57,121 bases of DNA, from NCBI GenBank assembly GCA_938040325.1, contig CALHXW010000197.1, positions 1-57,121 of the forward strand, written 5' to 3'. This document shows, piece by piece, positions 32,777 to 41,316 of this stretch. Below the pieces are notes generated by a model. That model was not told the DNA's origin. It was given only the letters and a program-made list of their open reading frames with translations, and made no database searches. Each line of letters opens with the position of its first letter. Position 1 is the stretch's first letter. A program made the translations under genes and the position numbers. The stretch comes from an uncultured bacterium (GTDB lineage: Bacteria > Myxococcota_A > UBA9042 > PHBI01).

Positions 32777-35700
32777 TTAGGAGACGCCCAGCACATCGAG
32801 GGCCTTGAAGACGGCCTCGCGCGTCTGCGCATCCCCGCCGGTTCGCGCACCCAGCAGCACGTTGACGTGTTTGCCGAGGCGCTTGACCCCGACCATGCCC
32901 AGACCACAGGCCGCGTTGACCTGGACCGAGACCGACGGCCCCTGGAAGGCTTTCGCCAGCATGTAGGGAGCGTCAGGCAGCTTGGTGAACACATCGAGGA
33001 TGTTCTTGCCGTGGGTGGTGCTCTCGGTGCTGAGACCGTTGAGTAGCTCTTCTTCGATGTCCTCGCCGAGCCCGGTGAGGGTCTTCTGAAGCACGGCGAC
33101 CACTTCCGGCTCGTCGTCTCCGAGCGCGCCCACCATGTTGTCGACGACCTCCATCATCGCAGGTCCCAGCTTGCCGAGCGCCGTCGCGGCTGCCAGCCGA
33201 ACCTGGGGGAACTCGTCGCGCAAGAGCACCGCCAGCGCCATCGGAGCACCAGCGCCCTTCCCTGCGAGGCCGACAGCCGTTGCGGCGTTGGCACGCACCA
33301 CCTCGCGACCGTCCTTGAGCGCCAGGACCATCCGGTCGCCATCGATCTTGTCGCCGAAGTCTTTCTCTCCCAGGAGACGCTCCTCGAAGCCCGCAATCGT
33401 GATCGGAGGCGGGCCGGCGTCCGGCGGACCATCAAGAATCAAGAGCGCCTTGCGCACGGCCGCACGGGTCGCGGCGTCACCGCCCGTGCGGGCGCCTTCG
33501 AGCAGTGCGCGCCCTTCGCCCACCTTGTCGTTGCCGAGCATCGCGAAGCCCGCAGCCGAGTTCACCTGAGCCGCCACCGATGGGCTACTGAACGCCCCAC
33601 AGAGCGCTGACTGAGCCTCCGGCAGCAGGTTGAGAATCTTCAAGATTCGCTCCGCATGCACCGGGCTATCGGTCTCAAGCCCGCCCACAAGCGCATCGAC
33701 AACCTTCGACTTCAGCGGCTTGAGCGCGCCCGCGAGTGCGTCGGCGACATCTTCATCCTCATCGCCAAGCGCGCCCACAAGGGCCGGCGCGTACTGCTCG
33801 GCAGCAGCCGGAATCTTGGCGAAGGCATTGGCCGCAGCAAAGCGGGCCTCCTGCATGCTGTCGCGCAACAACACGGACAGCGCCATCCCGGCCCCAGCGG
33901 CCTTGTCGCCCAGCACGCCAAGCGCCGTGGCTGCGTTGGCGCGGACCGTCTCACGCCCGTCCTGTAGCGCGATTGTCATCCGGTCGGCGTTGATCTTGTC
34001 CGCCGCTGCCGCCAGCACGTCGTGCTTGAGCAGCTTGAGCTCAAACTTTGGAATGGTGATCGGCGGCGGACCAGCCGGCGGCGGGCCGTCGAGGATCTCG
34101 AGCGCCAGTCGTACCGCTTTTCGCGTACGCGCGTCGCCGCCGGTGCGGTTGTCCTCCAGGGCCACGCGGCGGTCGCCGACTTTCTCTGGCCCCAACAGCG
34201 CGAACCCGCGGGCCGCGTTGACCTTGGTGTTGACGGCCGGCGACTCCAGGAACGCCTCGTGCAGGGCGTCGGGCGCCTCCTTGAGCACGTTGATGACCTT
34301 CAGGATGTTCTCGCCGTGCTCCTCGCCGGTGTCGAGCCCCTTGATCAACGCGGCTAGGACCTTGTTGCCGAGCGGCAGCAGCGCCTTCGTTGCGGCCTCC
34401 ACCACCTCGTCTTCAGCGTCGCCAAGCGCGCCCACCAAGCCACTCGCCTGCTCGATGGCGGCCGACGGGATCTCGCCGAAGGCCTTCGCCGCCGACTCGC
34501 GCACCTCCCACACGCTGTCTTTGAGCAGGACCGAGAGCGGAAGCGCGGCGCTCGCGGCTTCCTCTTTGAGCACGCCAAGGCAGGTCGCCGCGTTGGCTCG
34601 GACCGTCTCACGACCGTCCTTAAGCGCATGCATCAGGCGCACTAGGCCAAGCTTCGGCGCATGCTCAGCCAGCACTGCAGGCTTGAGCAGCTTGCGGTCG
34701 AAGCCCTTCAGCTCGATGGGCTTGGGCGGCGCAGCCTTGGGTCCGTCGATGAGCTCCAGCGCATGAATCGTCGCGGCAGACAGCCGTGAGCCACCGCCGG
34801 TGCGGTTCTCTTCCAGCGCCACACGGAGCACGCCAATCTTCTTGCCGAGCAGGCCCATACCGACCGCTGCGTTGACGCGGGCGTTCTCGGCGGGACTCTC
34901 CGCGACGACGTCGTGCAGCGCTTGCGGCGCCTCAGGCAGGACATTGATGAGCTTGATAATGCGGGCCGCGTGGGTCTCGCTTGGCGTGTCGAGACCCTTA
35001 ATGAGGGCCGCGAGCGCCTTGCTCTTGAGGGGCGCCAGCGAAGCGCTCGCGTTGTCAGCGACCTCATCCTCGTCGTCGCCGAGCGCAGCAACCAGTGCTC
35101 CTGCTTGCTCGAGCGTTCCGGCGCCGATCTTTCCGAGCGCATCGCACGCCGCAGCCCGAACCAGCTCGGAGCTGTCTTTGGTGCAAACGGCCAGCGAGAG
35201 TGCGGACGGCGCGGAGGCGGCCCCGAGAACCCCGAGGGCGTCACAGGCGTTGGCTCGTGCGATCTCGCGTCCGTCGGTCAGCGCCGCGGTCATGCGGCCG
35301 ACCTCGAGCTTGTCCTTAGCAGCCTCGAGCTCCTTGACGGTCAGGCGCTTGTCCTCAAAACCCGGCACCTCGATGGGTGCGAGCCCTTCGTGCTTGGGAC
35401 CATCGAAGAGGAAGAGGGCGTGCAGCGTGGCCTGTGAGAGGCGCGACCCGCCACCGGTGCGGTTGTCTTCGAGGGCCTCGCGGAGCTTTCCGACCTTCTC
35501 TTTGCCAAGGCGTCCCATGCCGACGGCAGCGTTGACGCGCACGTTCTCAGCCGGGCTCTCCACGAGCTGGTCGTGGAGCGCCTGGGCCGCCTCTGGCAAG
35601 ACGTTGATGAGCTCCAAGATGCGCCCGGCGTGAACAGGGTCGCTGGTCTCAAGGCCCTTGATGAGCGCGGGGAGCGCCTGACTCTTGAGCGGCGCGAGCG

Positions 35701-37522
35701 ATGACGCGGCGTTGCTTGCGACCTCTTCGTGCTTGTCACCAAGGGCAGCGACCAAGGCGCCGGCTTGCTCGAGCGTGCCCGCGCCAACCTTTCCAAGGGC
35801 GCTGACCGCTGCAGCGCGGACAATCTCAGAGCTGTCTTTGGTGCAGACCGCAAGGCCGAGCGCGGCCGGCGCGGCGTCAGCACCGACAATGCCCAGCGCG
35901 TCGCACGCGTTGGCTTTGACGTCCTCGCGGCCGTCGGTCAGCGCAATCTGCATGCGCGCCGCGTCGATCTTGTCCTTGGACGCCTCGAGCTCGGCGACCG
36001 TGAGGCGCTTGTCCTCAAAGCCGGGGATTGGAATCGGCGGCGGGCCCTCGGGTGGCGGGCCGTCGATGAGGTGAATCGCCTGCATGACCGCGCGGCGGGT
36101 CCTGGCGTCGCCACCCGTTCGGTTGCTCTCCAGCAGCGCGCGGCCCTCGCCGACGCGGTCGCCCAGTAGGCCAAGACCGCGCGCGGCATTGACCTGGACG
36201 TTCACCGCAGGGGTCTCAAAGGCGGCGTAGAGGTCCTGCGGAGCGGAGGGAAGCGGCACCAAGAGCGCCAAGATCCGGCGACCGTGTGTCTCGTCGCCCG
36301 TCTCAAGTCCCTTGAGGAGCGCGGGCAAGACCGCGGACTTGTGTTGCTCGAGCGCTGCGGCAATCGCAGCCGCAACGTCCTCTTCCTTGTCGCCGAGCGC
36401 GCCCACGAGCGCGGGCGCGGCAGCGAGAGAGGCTTCCTTGAGCTGCCCCAGGCCCTGGGCGGTCGCAAGACGGACTTTCTCGGAGCTGTCGCGGAGCAGC
36501 ATGCCGAGCGGGCCAGCTGCGACCTCGGCGGACGCGTTGAGGGCACCCAGCACCAGGGCGGCGTTGGCACGCACGTTCGCGCGGCCGTCCTTGGTGGCGA
36601 TGACCATCCGCTCGGCGGTGGTCGCAGCAGCGCCGGCCTTGGCCTGTGCGGCCGTGAGGAAGTCGGTCTCAAAGCCGTCGATCGTGACGGGTGGGTGCTC
36701 GAGGATCTGGTTTTTCGGCGGCGCGAGAATCGCCCGGACAGCGCGACCGGCTGCTTGGCGAACGTCTGGCGACTCGTCCTCTTTCTCCGCTTTCTTCACG
36801 ACCGGCAGCGCCACATCGCCGTTGGTCTTGGCAAGCCGCGTGAGCCCCACGCTCGCGTTGAGTCGCACCTTCATTCGATCGTCGCCGAGCGCCTTGAGCA
36901 GGAGGTTGCTGCCGGCCTCTTTGCCGCGCACGAAGACCTCGACAATCGTGAACTCTGCTTTTCCAGGCACGATGTCGAGCGCGTCGATAAGCGCGTCGGG
37001 GGCGCTGTCACGAAGGCCATCGAGGACGCGGAACGTCCCCTCTTTGATCTCCTCGACGGTGGACGGAAGGGTCTTGATGATCTGCGGCAGAATCGGCACG
37101 ACCCCGGCGCCAAGCGCCGTGAGGTTGTCGACAGCCGCTTGGGCGACCACGAGCTTGCCGTCACGCAGAAGCGGCACCATGCGCTCCGTGGCGTGGCCGA
37201 GGACGGCGAGACCGAGCGTCGCGTTAGCGCGGACCGTCGGCCGACCGTCGTTGAGCATGCGAATCAGCGCGTCGACATCGAGGTCGGACGCGAACGGGGT
37301 CATCTCGGCGATGGAGAGCCGCTGGGCATCGAGCGCCGGCAGCGCCGAGAGCGCCTTCTTTGGCGCAGGTTTCGCGGCCGCAGCGGGGGCGTCCTTCTTG
37401 GTGTCGGGAGCCTTCGCTTTGCCCTTGCCCTTCGCCGTCGCGGCATCCGCCTTCTCGTCGGCCTTGGCATTGTCGGCCTTCTTTGCGGGGGCTGCTTTCT
37501 TGCTTGTCTTCTTGTCGCTCAT
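32777..37522 (-). CDS. giant HEAT-repeat scaffold protein
   Basis: The start at 37522 opens with MSDKKTSKK and a Lys/Ala-rich disordered tail (about 60 residues), chosen over the longer frame, which would run into the divergent gene. The 1581-residue protein consists of HEAT-like helical repeats arranged as seven larger modules of about 215 residues. Each module has the signature DGRE.VRANA...LG.LG near its start and ends with NRTGG(D/G).RT..AV..AL..LDGPP, with a Pro-Ile-x-x-Pro-(G/K)F linker. There is no signal peptide, so it should be cytoplasmic, a flexible solenoid for protein or membrane scaffolding. Myxobacteria encode several such giants; roles are mostly unknown. The near-identity of internal modules points to recent expansion. 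Confidence 0.9.
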   Translation of the reverse strand: MSDKKTSKKAAPAKKADNAKADEKADAATAKGKGKAKAPDTKKDAPAAAAKPAPKKALSALPALDAQRLSIAEMTPFASDLDVDALIRMLNDGRPTVRANATLGLAVLGHATERMVPLLRDGKLVVAQAAVDNLTALGAGVVPILPQIIKTLPSTVEEIKEGTFRVLDGLRDSAPDALIDALDIVPGKAEFTIVEVFVRGKEAGSNLLLKALGDDRMKVRLNASVGLTRLAKTNGDVALPVVKKAEKEDESPDVRQAAGRAVRAILAPPKNQILEHPPVTIDGFETDFLTAAQAKAGAAATTAERMVIATKDGRANVRANAALVLGALNASAEVAAGPLGMLLRDSSEKVRLATAQGLGQLKEASLAAAPALVGALGDKEEDVAAAIAAALEQHKSAVLPALLKGLETGDETHGRRILALLVPLPSAPQDLYAAFETPAVNVQVNAARGLGLLGDRVGEGRALLESNRTGGDARTRRAVMQAIHLIDGPPPEGPPPIPIPGFEDKRLTVAELEASKDKIDAARMQIALTDGREDVKANACDALGIVGADAAPAALGLAVCTKDSSEIVRAAAVSALGKVGAGTLEQAGALVAALGDKHEEVASNAASSLAPLKSQALPALIKGLETSDPVHAGRILELINVLPEAAQALHDQLVESPAENVRVNAAVGMGRLGKEKVGKLREALEDNRTGGGSRLSQATLHALFLFDGPKHEGLAPIEVPGFEDKRLTVKELEAAKDKLEVGRMTAALTDGREIARANACDALGVLGAASAPSALSLAVCTKDSSELVRAAACDALGKIGAGTLEQAGALVAALGDDEDEVADNASASLAPLKSKALAALIKGLDTPSETHAARIIKLINVLPEAPQALHDVVAESPAENARVNAAVGMGLLGKKIGVLRVALEENRTGGGSRLSAATIHALELIDGPKAAPPKPIELKGFDRKLLKPAVLAEHAPKLGLVRLMHALKDGRETVRANAATCLGVLKEEAASAALPLSVLLKDSVWEVRESAAKAFGEIPSAAIEQASGLVGALGDAEDEVVEAATKALLPLGNKVLAALIKGLDTGEEHGENILKVINVLKEAPDALHEAFLESPAVNTKVNAARGFALLGPEKVGDRRVALEDNRTGGDARTRKAVRLALEILDGPPPAGPPPITIPKFELKLLKHDVLAAAADKINADRMTIALQDGRETVRANAATALGVLGDKAAGAGMALSVLLRDSMQEARFAAANAFAKIPAAAEQYAPALVGALGDEDEDVADALAGALKPLKSKVVDALVGGLETDSPVHAERILKILNLLPEAQSALCGAFSSPSVAAQVNSAAGFAMLGNDKVGEGRALLEGARTGGDAATRAAVRKALLILDGPPDAGPPPITIAGFEERLLGEKDFGDKIDGDRMVLALKDGREVVRANAATAVGLAGKGAGAPMALAVLLRDEFPQVRLAAATALGKLGPAMMEVVDNMVGALGDDEPEVVAVLQKTLTGLGEDIEEELLNGLSTESTTHGKNILDVFTKLPDAPYMLAKAFQGPSVSVQVNAACGLGMVGVKRLGKHVNVLLGARTGGDAQTREAVFKALDVLGVS

Positions 37523-37691
37523 GACGCTTTTTCCCGGCCGGTGTCTGTCGCTGACTGTATGGGGTCGCCGCGGAGAGTAGACCGAACTGATGACGCTGAA
37601 AAGTCGTGCTCGGGCGATAGTTTTTAAGGTAGGAGTTCCGCCTGATTCGAGGCGCCTGAGCCAGCGAGAGTCTCCTTTTGTCGAGGTCGAT
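37523..37691. promoter_or_regulatory. divergent promoter region
   Basis: This 169-base spacer separates divergent starts (HEAT gene at 37522, small acidic protein at 37692) and should hold both promoters. It contains GTATGGGGTCGC near 37556 and a TTTTTAAGGTAGG patch near 37620. No palindrome stands out. Confidence 0.4.
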
Positions 37692-38198
37692 ATGGACGTG
37701 ACCCACACCGTGGATGCGACAGGTAAGCAGGCGTGGCGCGTGACGACCACGGCCGCTCACAACGGCGTCACGTGCTCGGTCTTTGAGACCATCACCGGCC
37801 ACCGAGCGCCCGACCAGCCAAGCCCGGAGGCCGTCAAGCTCGCCGAGGTCTTGGTCTGGCTTGAGCTCGGCGAGGGCAAGCTGGAGTCGGGCGAGACAGT
37901 GGAGGCCATCGTCGCCGGACTCGATGGCGTCGAGCGACTCGGCGAGGTGTACGCGGGACCGGACGTGGACGACGACACCTTTGGTCAACTGGAGCTGGCC
38001 AAGAAGAGCATCGCCGAGGGCGAGCGTGAGCTGGGCGCCGAGATCATGCTCCATGTGCTCGACGAGCGGGCCAGCCTCTACGCGCGCTACCACGACGTGA
38101 TGCGTGGCGACGTTGCCGACGATGACGAAGACATGGACGACGACGACGACGGCGACGGCGACGCGGGCGCCAGCGCGGCCATCGCCCCAGCCGAGTGA
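37692..38198 (+). CDS. small acidic-tailed protein of unknown function
   Basis: The ATG at 37692 gives 168 residues; the earlier open frame is Arg/Ser-rich and crosses the promoter. The body has a beta start (MDVTHTVDATGKQAWRVTTTAAHNGVTCSVFE), a helix (PEAVKLAEVLVWLELGEGK) and a C-terminal helical pair (ELAKKSIAEGERELGAEIMLHVLDERASLYARYH). The tail is strongly acidic (about 12 Asp in a row of Asp/Glu/Gly residues). There is no signal peptide. No family is recognised; acidic tails often bind basic proteins or divalent metals. Confidence 0.7.
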   Translation: MDVTHTVDATGKQAWRVTTTAAHNGVTCSVFETITGHRAPDQPSPEAVKLAEVLVWLELGEGKLESGETVEAIVAGLDGVERLGEVYAGPDVDDDTFGQLELAKKSIAEGERELGAEIMLHVLDERASLYARYHDVMRGDVADDDEDMDDDDDGDGDAGASAAIAPAE

Positions 38199-38255
38199 CG
38201 CGAAGCACGGCTGCCGGTGTTGAAGCCAGACATGCCCAGACGTAGAGGAGAGCCC

Positions 38256-38798
38256 ATGCATCATCGATCCACACGCGCCATTGCCATCGCTGCGGTCGCC
38301 GCGTTCGCTGCCGGCTGCGCTGAGCCGTGCGAGTTCGAGGCTCGCTGCGACGGCAATGTCCTCGAGACCTGCTTTCTGCACCCCGACCAGTTCTTTGGCG
38401 ACCCGGTCAGCCGTAACGCGTGCGAGGCGCCCAACCCGTTCTGCGTCGAGCCCGTGGCCGACATGGTCGCCTTCTGTGCCGCCGAGCCCACCGCCGAGTG
38501 CACCGAGGCCGATCCCGAGACCTGCGATGGCGCCCTCGCGCTTCGCTGTCGTGAGGGCTTTGTCCGCGCGACGAACTGCGCCACCTTCGGCCCAGACTGC
38601 ATCGTCAACGACGACGACGACGCGGTCTGCGCCCAAGACCCCATCGTCGCGTGCGACCCCGCGACCCACGAGCGCCGCTGCATCGGCGACAACGTCGAGC
38701 GCTGCCGCGACGGACGCATCGCGCTCGAGATCTGCGAGACCATCACGCCCCAGCACGCCTGCAGCGTCGATGGCTTCGCGGCCTGCCGGATCCAATAG
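38256..38798 (+). CDS. cysteine-rich lipoprotein of unknown function
   Basis: A GGAGAG site precedes the ATG at 38256. The 180-residue product has a lipoprotein signal (lipobox AAGC, residue about 21) with Ala-Glu at +2/+3. The mature region has about 17 Cys spaced in repeating pairs (CEFEARCDGNVLETC, CDGALALRCREGFV, CDPATHERRCIGDNVERC), each following an 'x-Cys-(D/R)-G-N' turn that recurs about every 45-60 residues. It looks like three to four copies of a small disulfide module. No known family; a surface role is likely. Confidence 0.8.
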   Translation: MHHRSTRAIAIAAVAAFAAGCAEPCEFEARCDGNVLETCFLHPDQFFGDPVSRNACEAPNPFCVEPVADMVAFCAAEPTAECTEADPETCDGALALRCREGFVRATNCATFGPDCIVNDDDDAVCAQDPIVACDPATHERRCIGDNVERCRDGRIALEICETITPQHACSVDGFAACRIQ

Positions 38799-38834
38799 CG
38801 CTTGAGCGACCCTGGACCCACGCCCGGCAGCGCC

Positions 38835-39800
38835 ATGCCCTCCGAGCGACTTCCGTGGGGCTCCCAGCCCTGCCCGCTGATGCTCGCCCCGATGCAGGGA
38901 CTCACGAACCGTGGCCTACGCTCGGTTTTTGGGACAACGGTCAGACCCGATGTGCTCTTCACCGAGTTTGTCCGAGTGCGCCCGAAGTCGAAGAAGATCG
39001 TCACGCCCGCGGACTTCGTCGAAGCCACGACCGAGGTCCCAGGCATTCCTCTGGTCGTGCAGGTCATCGGTAGCGCCGATGAAGGCGTGATCGAAGCGAC
39101 GCGCAGCCTCATCGAGCGCGGCGTGCGCCACATCAACGTCAACATGGGCTGTCCGTGGGGTCGCATGACCTCGGTCCTCGCGGGCGGCGGCATGTTCCGA
39201 GCGCCTGAGACCGTCGAGCCGATGCTCCGCGAGCTGCGCGAGATCGTGCCGGGGTCGCTGTCGGTCAAGACCCGCTCGGGCATCGACGACGAGCGCCAAA
39301 TCTTTACGGTGCTACCGGCGTTCGAGGCCGCTGGCATCGACTTCCTCGTGGTTCACTCGCGCACGGTCGAACAGAAGTACCGCGGCGTCGCCAACCACGA
39401 CCTCACCCGCGAGATCGTCGCGCGTAGCTCGCTGCCCGTCATCGCCAACGGCGACATCACCACCACGCAAGACGCCCGCCGAGTCCTCGAGCAGACCCGC
39501 GCTACAGGCCTAATGCTTGGCCGCGGCGCCGTCGCCGACCCCAAGCTCTTCCACCGCATCCGCGGCACCGCGGCCGACCGTCCCACCGGCACTGCCCGCC
39601 GCGAGCAGCTCGCCACCTACCTCTTGCGGCTCTTGACCGAGTACGAAGCACTCTTCCAGGGCGACACCCAGATCCTGATGAAGCTCAAGAGCGTCTTCGT
39701 TCACGTGACCGATGACGACCAGGCCCGCTGGCTGCGCAGCCTGAAGAAGCAGAAGAAGGTCGCCGGCATGCGTCGCGCGCTCGAGGACGCCGCGCGTTAG
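38835..39800 (+). CDS. tRNA-dihydrouridine synthase family protein
   Basis: The 321-residue protein (ATG 38835; TTG at 38802 would add eleven residues) is a TIM-barrel flavoenzyme with Dus hallmarks: LMLAPMQGLTNRGLRSVF at the N-terminus, catalytic-Cys motif NMGCPWGRMTSVLAGGGMF near residue 110, SVKTRSGIDD, HSRTVEQKYRGVANHD (Lys/Arg/His), VIANGDITTTQDA and LMLGRGAVADPKLF. Dus enzymes use FMN and NADPH to reduce uridine at specific tRNA sites. The typical loop composition of DusA/B/C is not decisive; I would not assign a paralog. It follows the small lipoprotein gene after about 35 bases. Confidence 0.92.
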   Translation: MPSERLPWGSQPCPLMLAPMQGLTNRGLRSVFGTTVRPDVLFTEFVRVRPKSKKIVTPADFVEATTEVPGIPLVVQVIGSADEGVIEATRSLIERGVRHINVNMGCPWGRMTSVLAGGGMFRAPETVEPMLRELREIVPGSLSVKTRSGIDDERQIFTVLPAFEAAGIDFLVVHSRTVEQKYRGVANHDLTREIVARSSLPVIANGDITTTQDARRVLEQTRATGLMLGRGAVADPKLFHRIRGTAADRPTGTARREQLATYLLRLLTEYEALFQGDTQILMKLKSVFVHVTDDDQARWLRSLKKQKKVAGMRRALEDAAR

Positions 39801-39810
39801 CGACGCACTC

Positions 39811-40536
39811 TCAGCCGATCGCAAGACCCGGCGGCAGCTCCCAGCCATCGGCACGAGCCTGAGCGATCATGTGTTCGCGAAATGCGTCGGCGCTGGCTGT
39901 CGCGTCGTCGAAGCGCTCGTCGTCGAGCTCGAGCGTGTCGAAGCGGTCCAGCCGAAAGTTGCGGTAGGCGCCTCGCAGCTCGCACCAAGCGCCGACCGAC
40001 CACCCGTTGAGGCGCGGCCAGTAGAAGAGCGCGACCGGATACAGCCGGCGCTCGCTCGCTTCGCCATCACCGCGGGTGTAGCGGGTGCGGACGCAACGAC
40101 GCTGGGCGATCGCCTGACGCAGGACGCCGAAGCGGGCAGCGGTCTCGTCAGCACGACGGATCGGCACGAAGAGCGGCGTCCCGGCGATGGCACCTCGCAG
40201 CGCCGCGGGCAGCACCGCTTCCACCTTGGTGAGCAGGCTCCGCGCCGCCAGCGTTAGCGTCGGGTCGCCGTGGCTCTCGACCAAGCGAGCACCGAGGACC
40301 AGCGCATCGATCTCGTCGCTGTTGAAGGTCATCGGGGGAAGCTCAAAACCTCGCTGCAGCTGGTAGCCCACGCCTGGCTCGCCGATGATCGGCACGCCGG
40401 AGGACTCCAGGTCTCGAATGTCCCGGTAGACCGTGCGCACCGAGACCTCAAGACGCTCCGCAAGCTGCTCGGCGGTGACCACCTTGCGGCCCCGCAGCAG
40501 CTGCACCATCTGGAAGAGTCGGTCAGCACGTCGCAT
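39811..40536 (-). CDS. WYL-domain transcriptional regulator
   Basis: The start at 40536 (MRRADRLFQM) gives 241 residues. A DeoR-type HTH begins at residue about 14 (VVTAEQLAERLEVSVRTVYRDIRDLESSGV), followed by GEPGVGYQLQRGF and a WYL domain (residues about 130-200, with the Trp/Tyr/Leu core in ALFYWPRLNGWSVGAWCELR and DRFDTLELDDERF). These regulators often sense oligonucleotides or other ligands through WYL and repress or activate adjacent genes. It is convergent with the dihydrouridine synthase gene (10 bases apart) and followed upstream by the glyoxalase-fold gene on the same strand, a pair seen repeatedly in bacteria. Confidence 0.92.
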   Translation of the reverse strand: MRRADRLFQMVQLLRGRKVVTAEQLAERLEVSVRTVYRDIRDLESSGVPIIGEPGVGYQLQRGFELPPMTFNSDEIDALVLGARLVESHGDPTLTLAARSLLTKVEAVLPAALRGAIAGTPLFVPIRRADETAARFGVLRQAIAQRRCVRTRYTRGDGEASERRLYPVALFYWPRLNGWSVGAWCELRGAYRNFRLDRFDTLELDDERFDDATASADAFREHMIAQARADGWELPPGLAIG

Positions 40537-40762
40537 CCAGCGGCAGCGTAGCACCGACCTCTTGTCCGCCGATACCCCCGCCGGAGGGTGAGCGATGTGG
40601 CAGCTCCCCTCCGGCAAGACCTCCGCGACAGAAGTTTTGATAGGGTTTTGCTCGGCCCTATTGACGCGATCCCGGCGTCACTTCGTCGTTCACGTATCCC
40701 GATATCCTCGGTCCTTGGCCTCACGCCGATACGACTCGATCCAAAGCTTCTGTCGCTGACGT

Positions 40763-41113
40763 CTAGGCCGCCGCCTGCGACAGGCCGATCACGTTGCCAT
40801 CGATGTCGGCGAACACGGCCAGCTTCATGCCGTCGGGCATGGCGTAGGGCTCAGTGAGCGCCTTACCACCGAGCTCCACGGCCTTCGCCAACGACGCCGC
40901 CACGTCATCGACGCTGACGTAGAACGTCGTCCACGACTTTCCGGCGGGGTGCTGACCGACGCCGCCGGGGATGGTGCCTGGACCACCGGGCGCAACCACG
41001 CCGTAGGCGTTGGGCATCACCTCATACTTCCAGCCGAAGAGCGCGCTGTAGAAAGCGCGGGACGTGTCAGCATTGGGGCTCAGGACTTCAAACCAACCGA
41101 CGTTGCTACTCAT
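40763..41113 (-). CDS. VOC/glyoxalase-fold protein
   Basis: The ATG at 41113 gives 116 residues, the normal size for a two-betaalphabetabetabeta-unit vicinal-oxygen-chelate protein. It begins MSSNVGWFEVLSPNADTSRAFYSALFGWKYEV, then has WTTFYVSVDDVAASLAKAVELGGK and a closing VFADIDGNVIGLSQ. Most members bind a metal via His/Glu or act as antibiotic-sequestering or lyase enzymes; this one is like the 27-kDa-antigen/CFP30B group and probably lacks a catalytic function. It lies upstream of the WYL regulator gene on the same strand with a 226-base gap that shows no further gene. Confidence 0.9.
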   Translation of the reverse strand: MSSNVGWFEVLSPNADTSRAFYSALFGWKYEVMPNAYGVVAPGGPGTIPGGVGQHPAGKSWTTFYVSVDDVAASLAKAVELGGKALTEPYAMPDGMKLAVFADIDGNVIGLSQAAA

Positions 41114-41316
41114 GGGGGACTCCTGTGTTTCTATCGTTGTTTCATGAACTTGAGACCGCCACCTCGGCGACTCGAGAAACACCATAGAGCCCTCCTACTG
41201 ACACCGTTGTGTCAGGAGGGGTCTGCGGCCGCGGGTCTACTGACAGCGTGGTGTCAGGAAGTCCGATATCGCTCAGGTGCACCTGCCGCTGCGTCTCCAC
41301 CAGCCGCCGACCTGCT

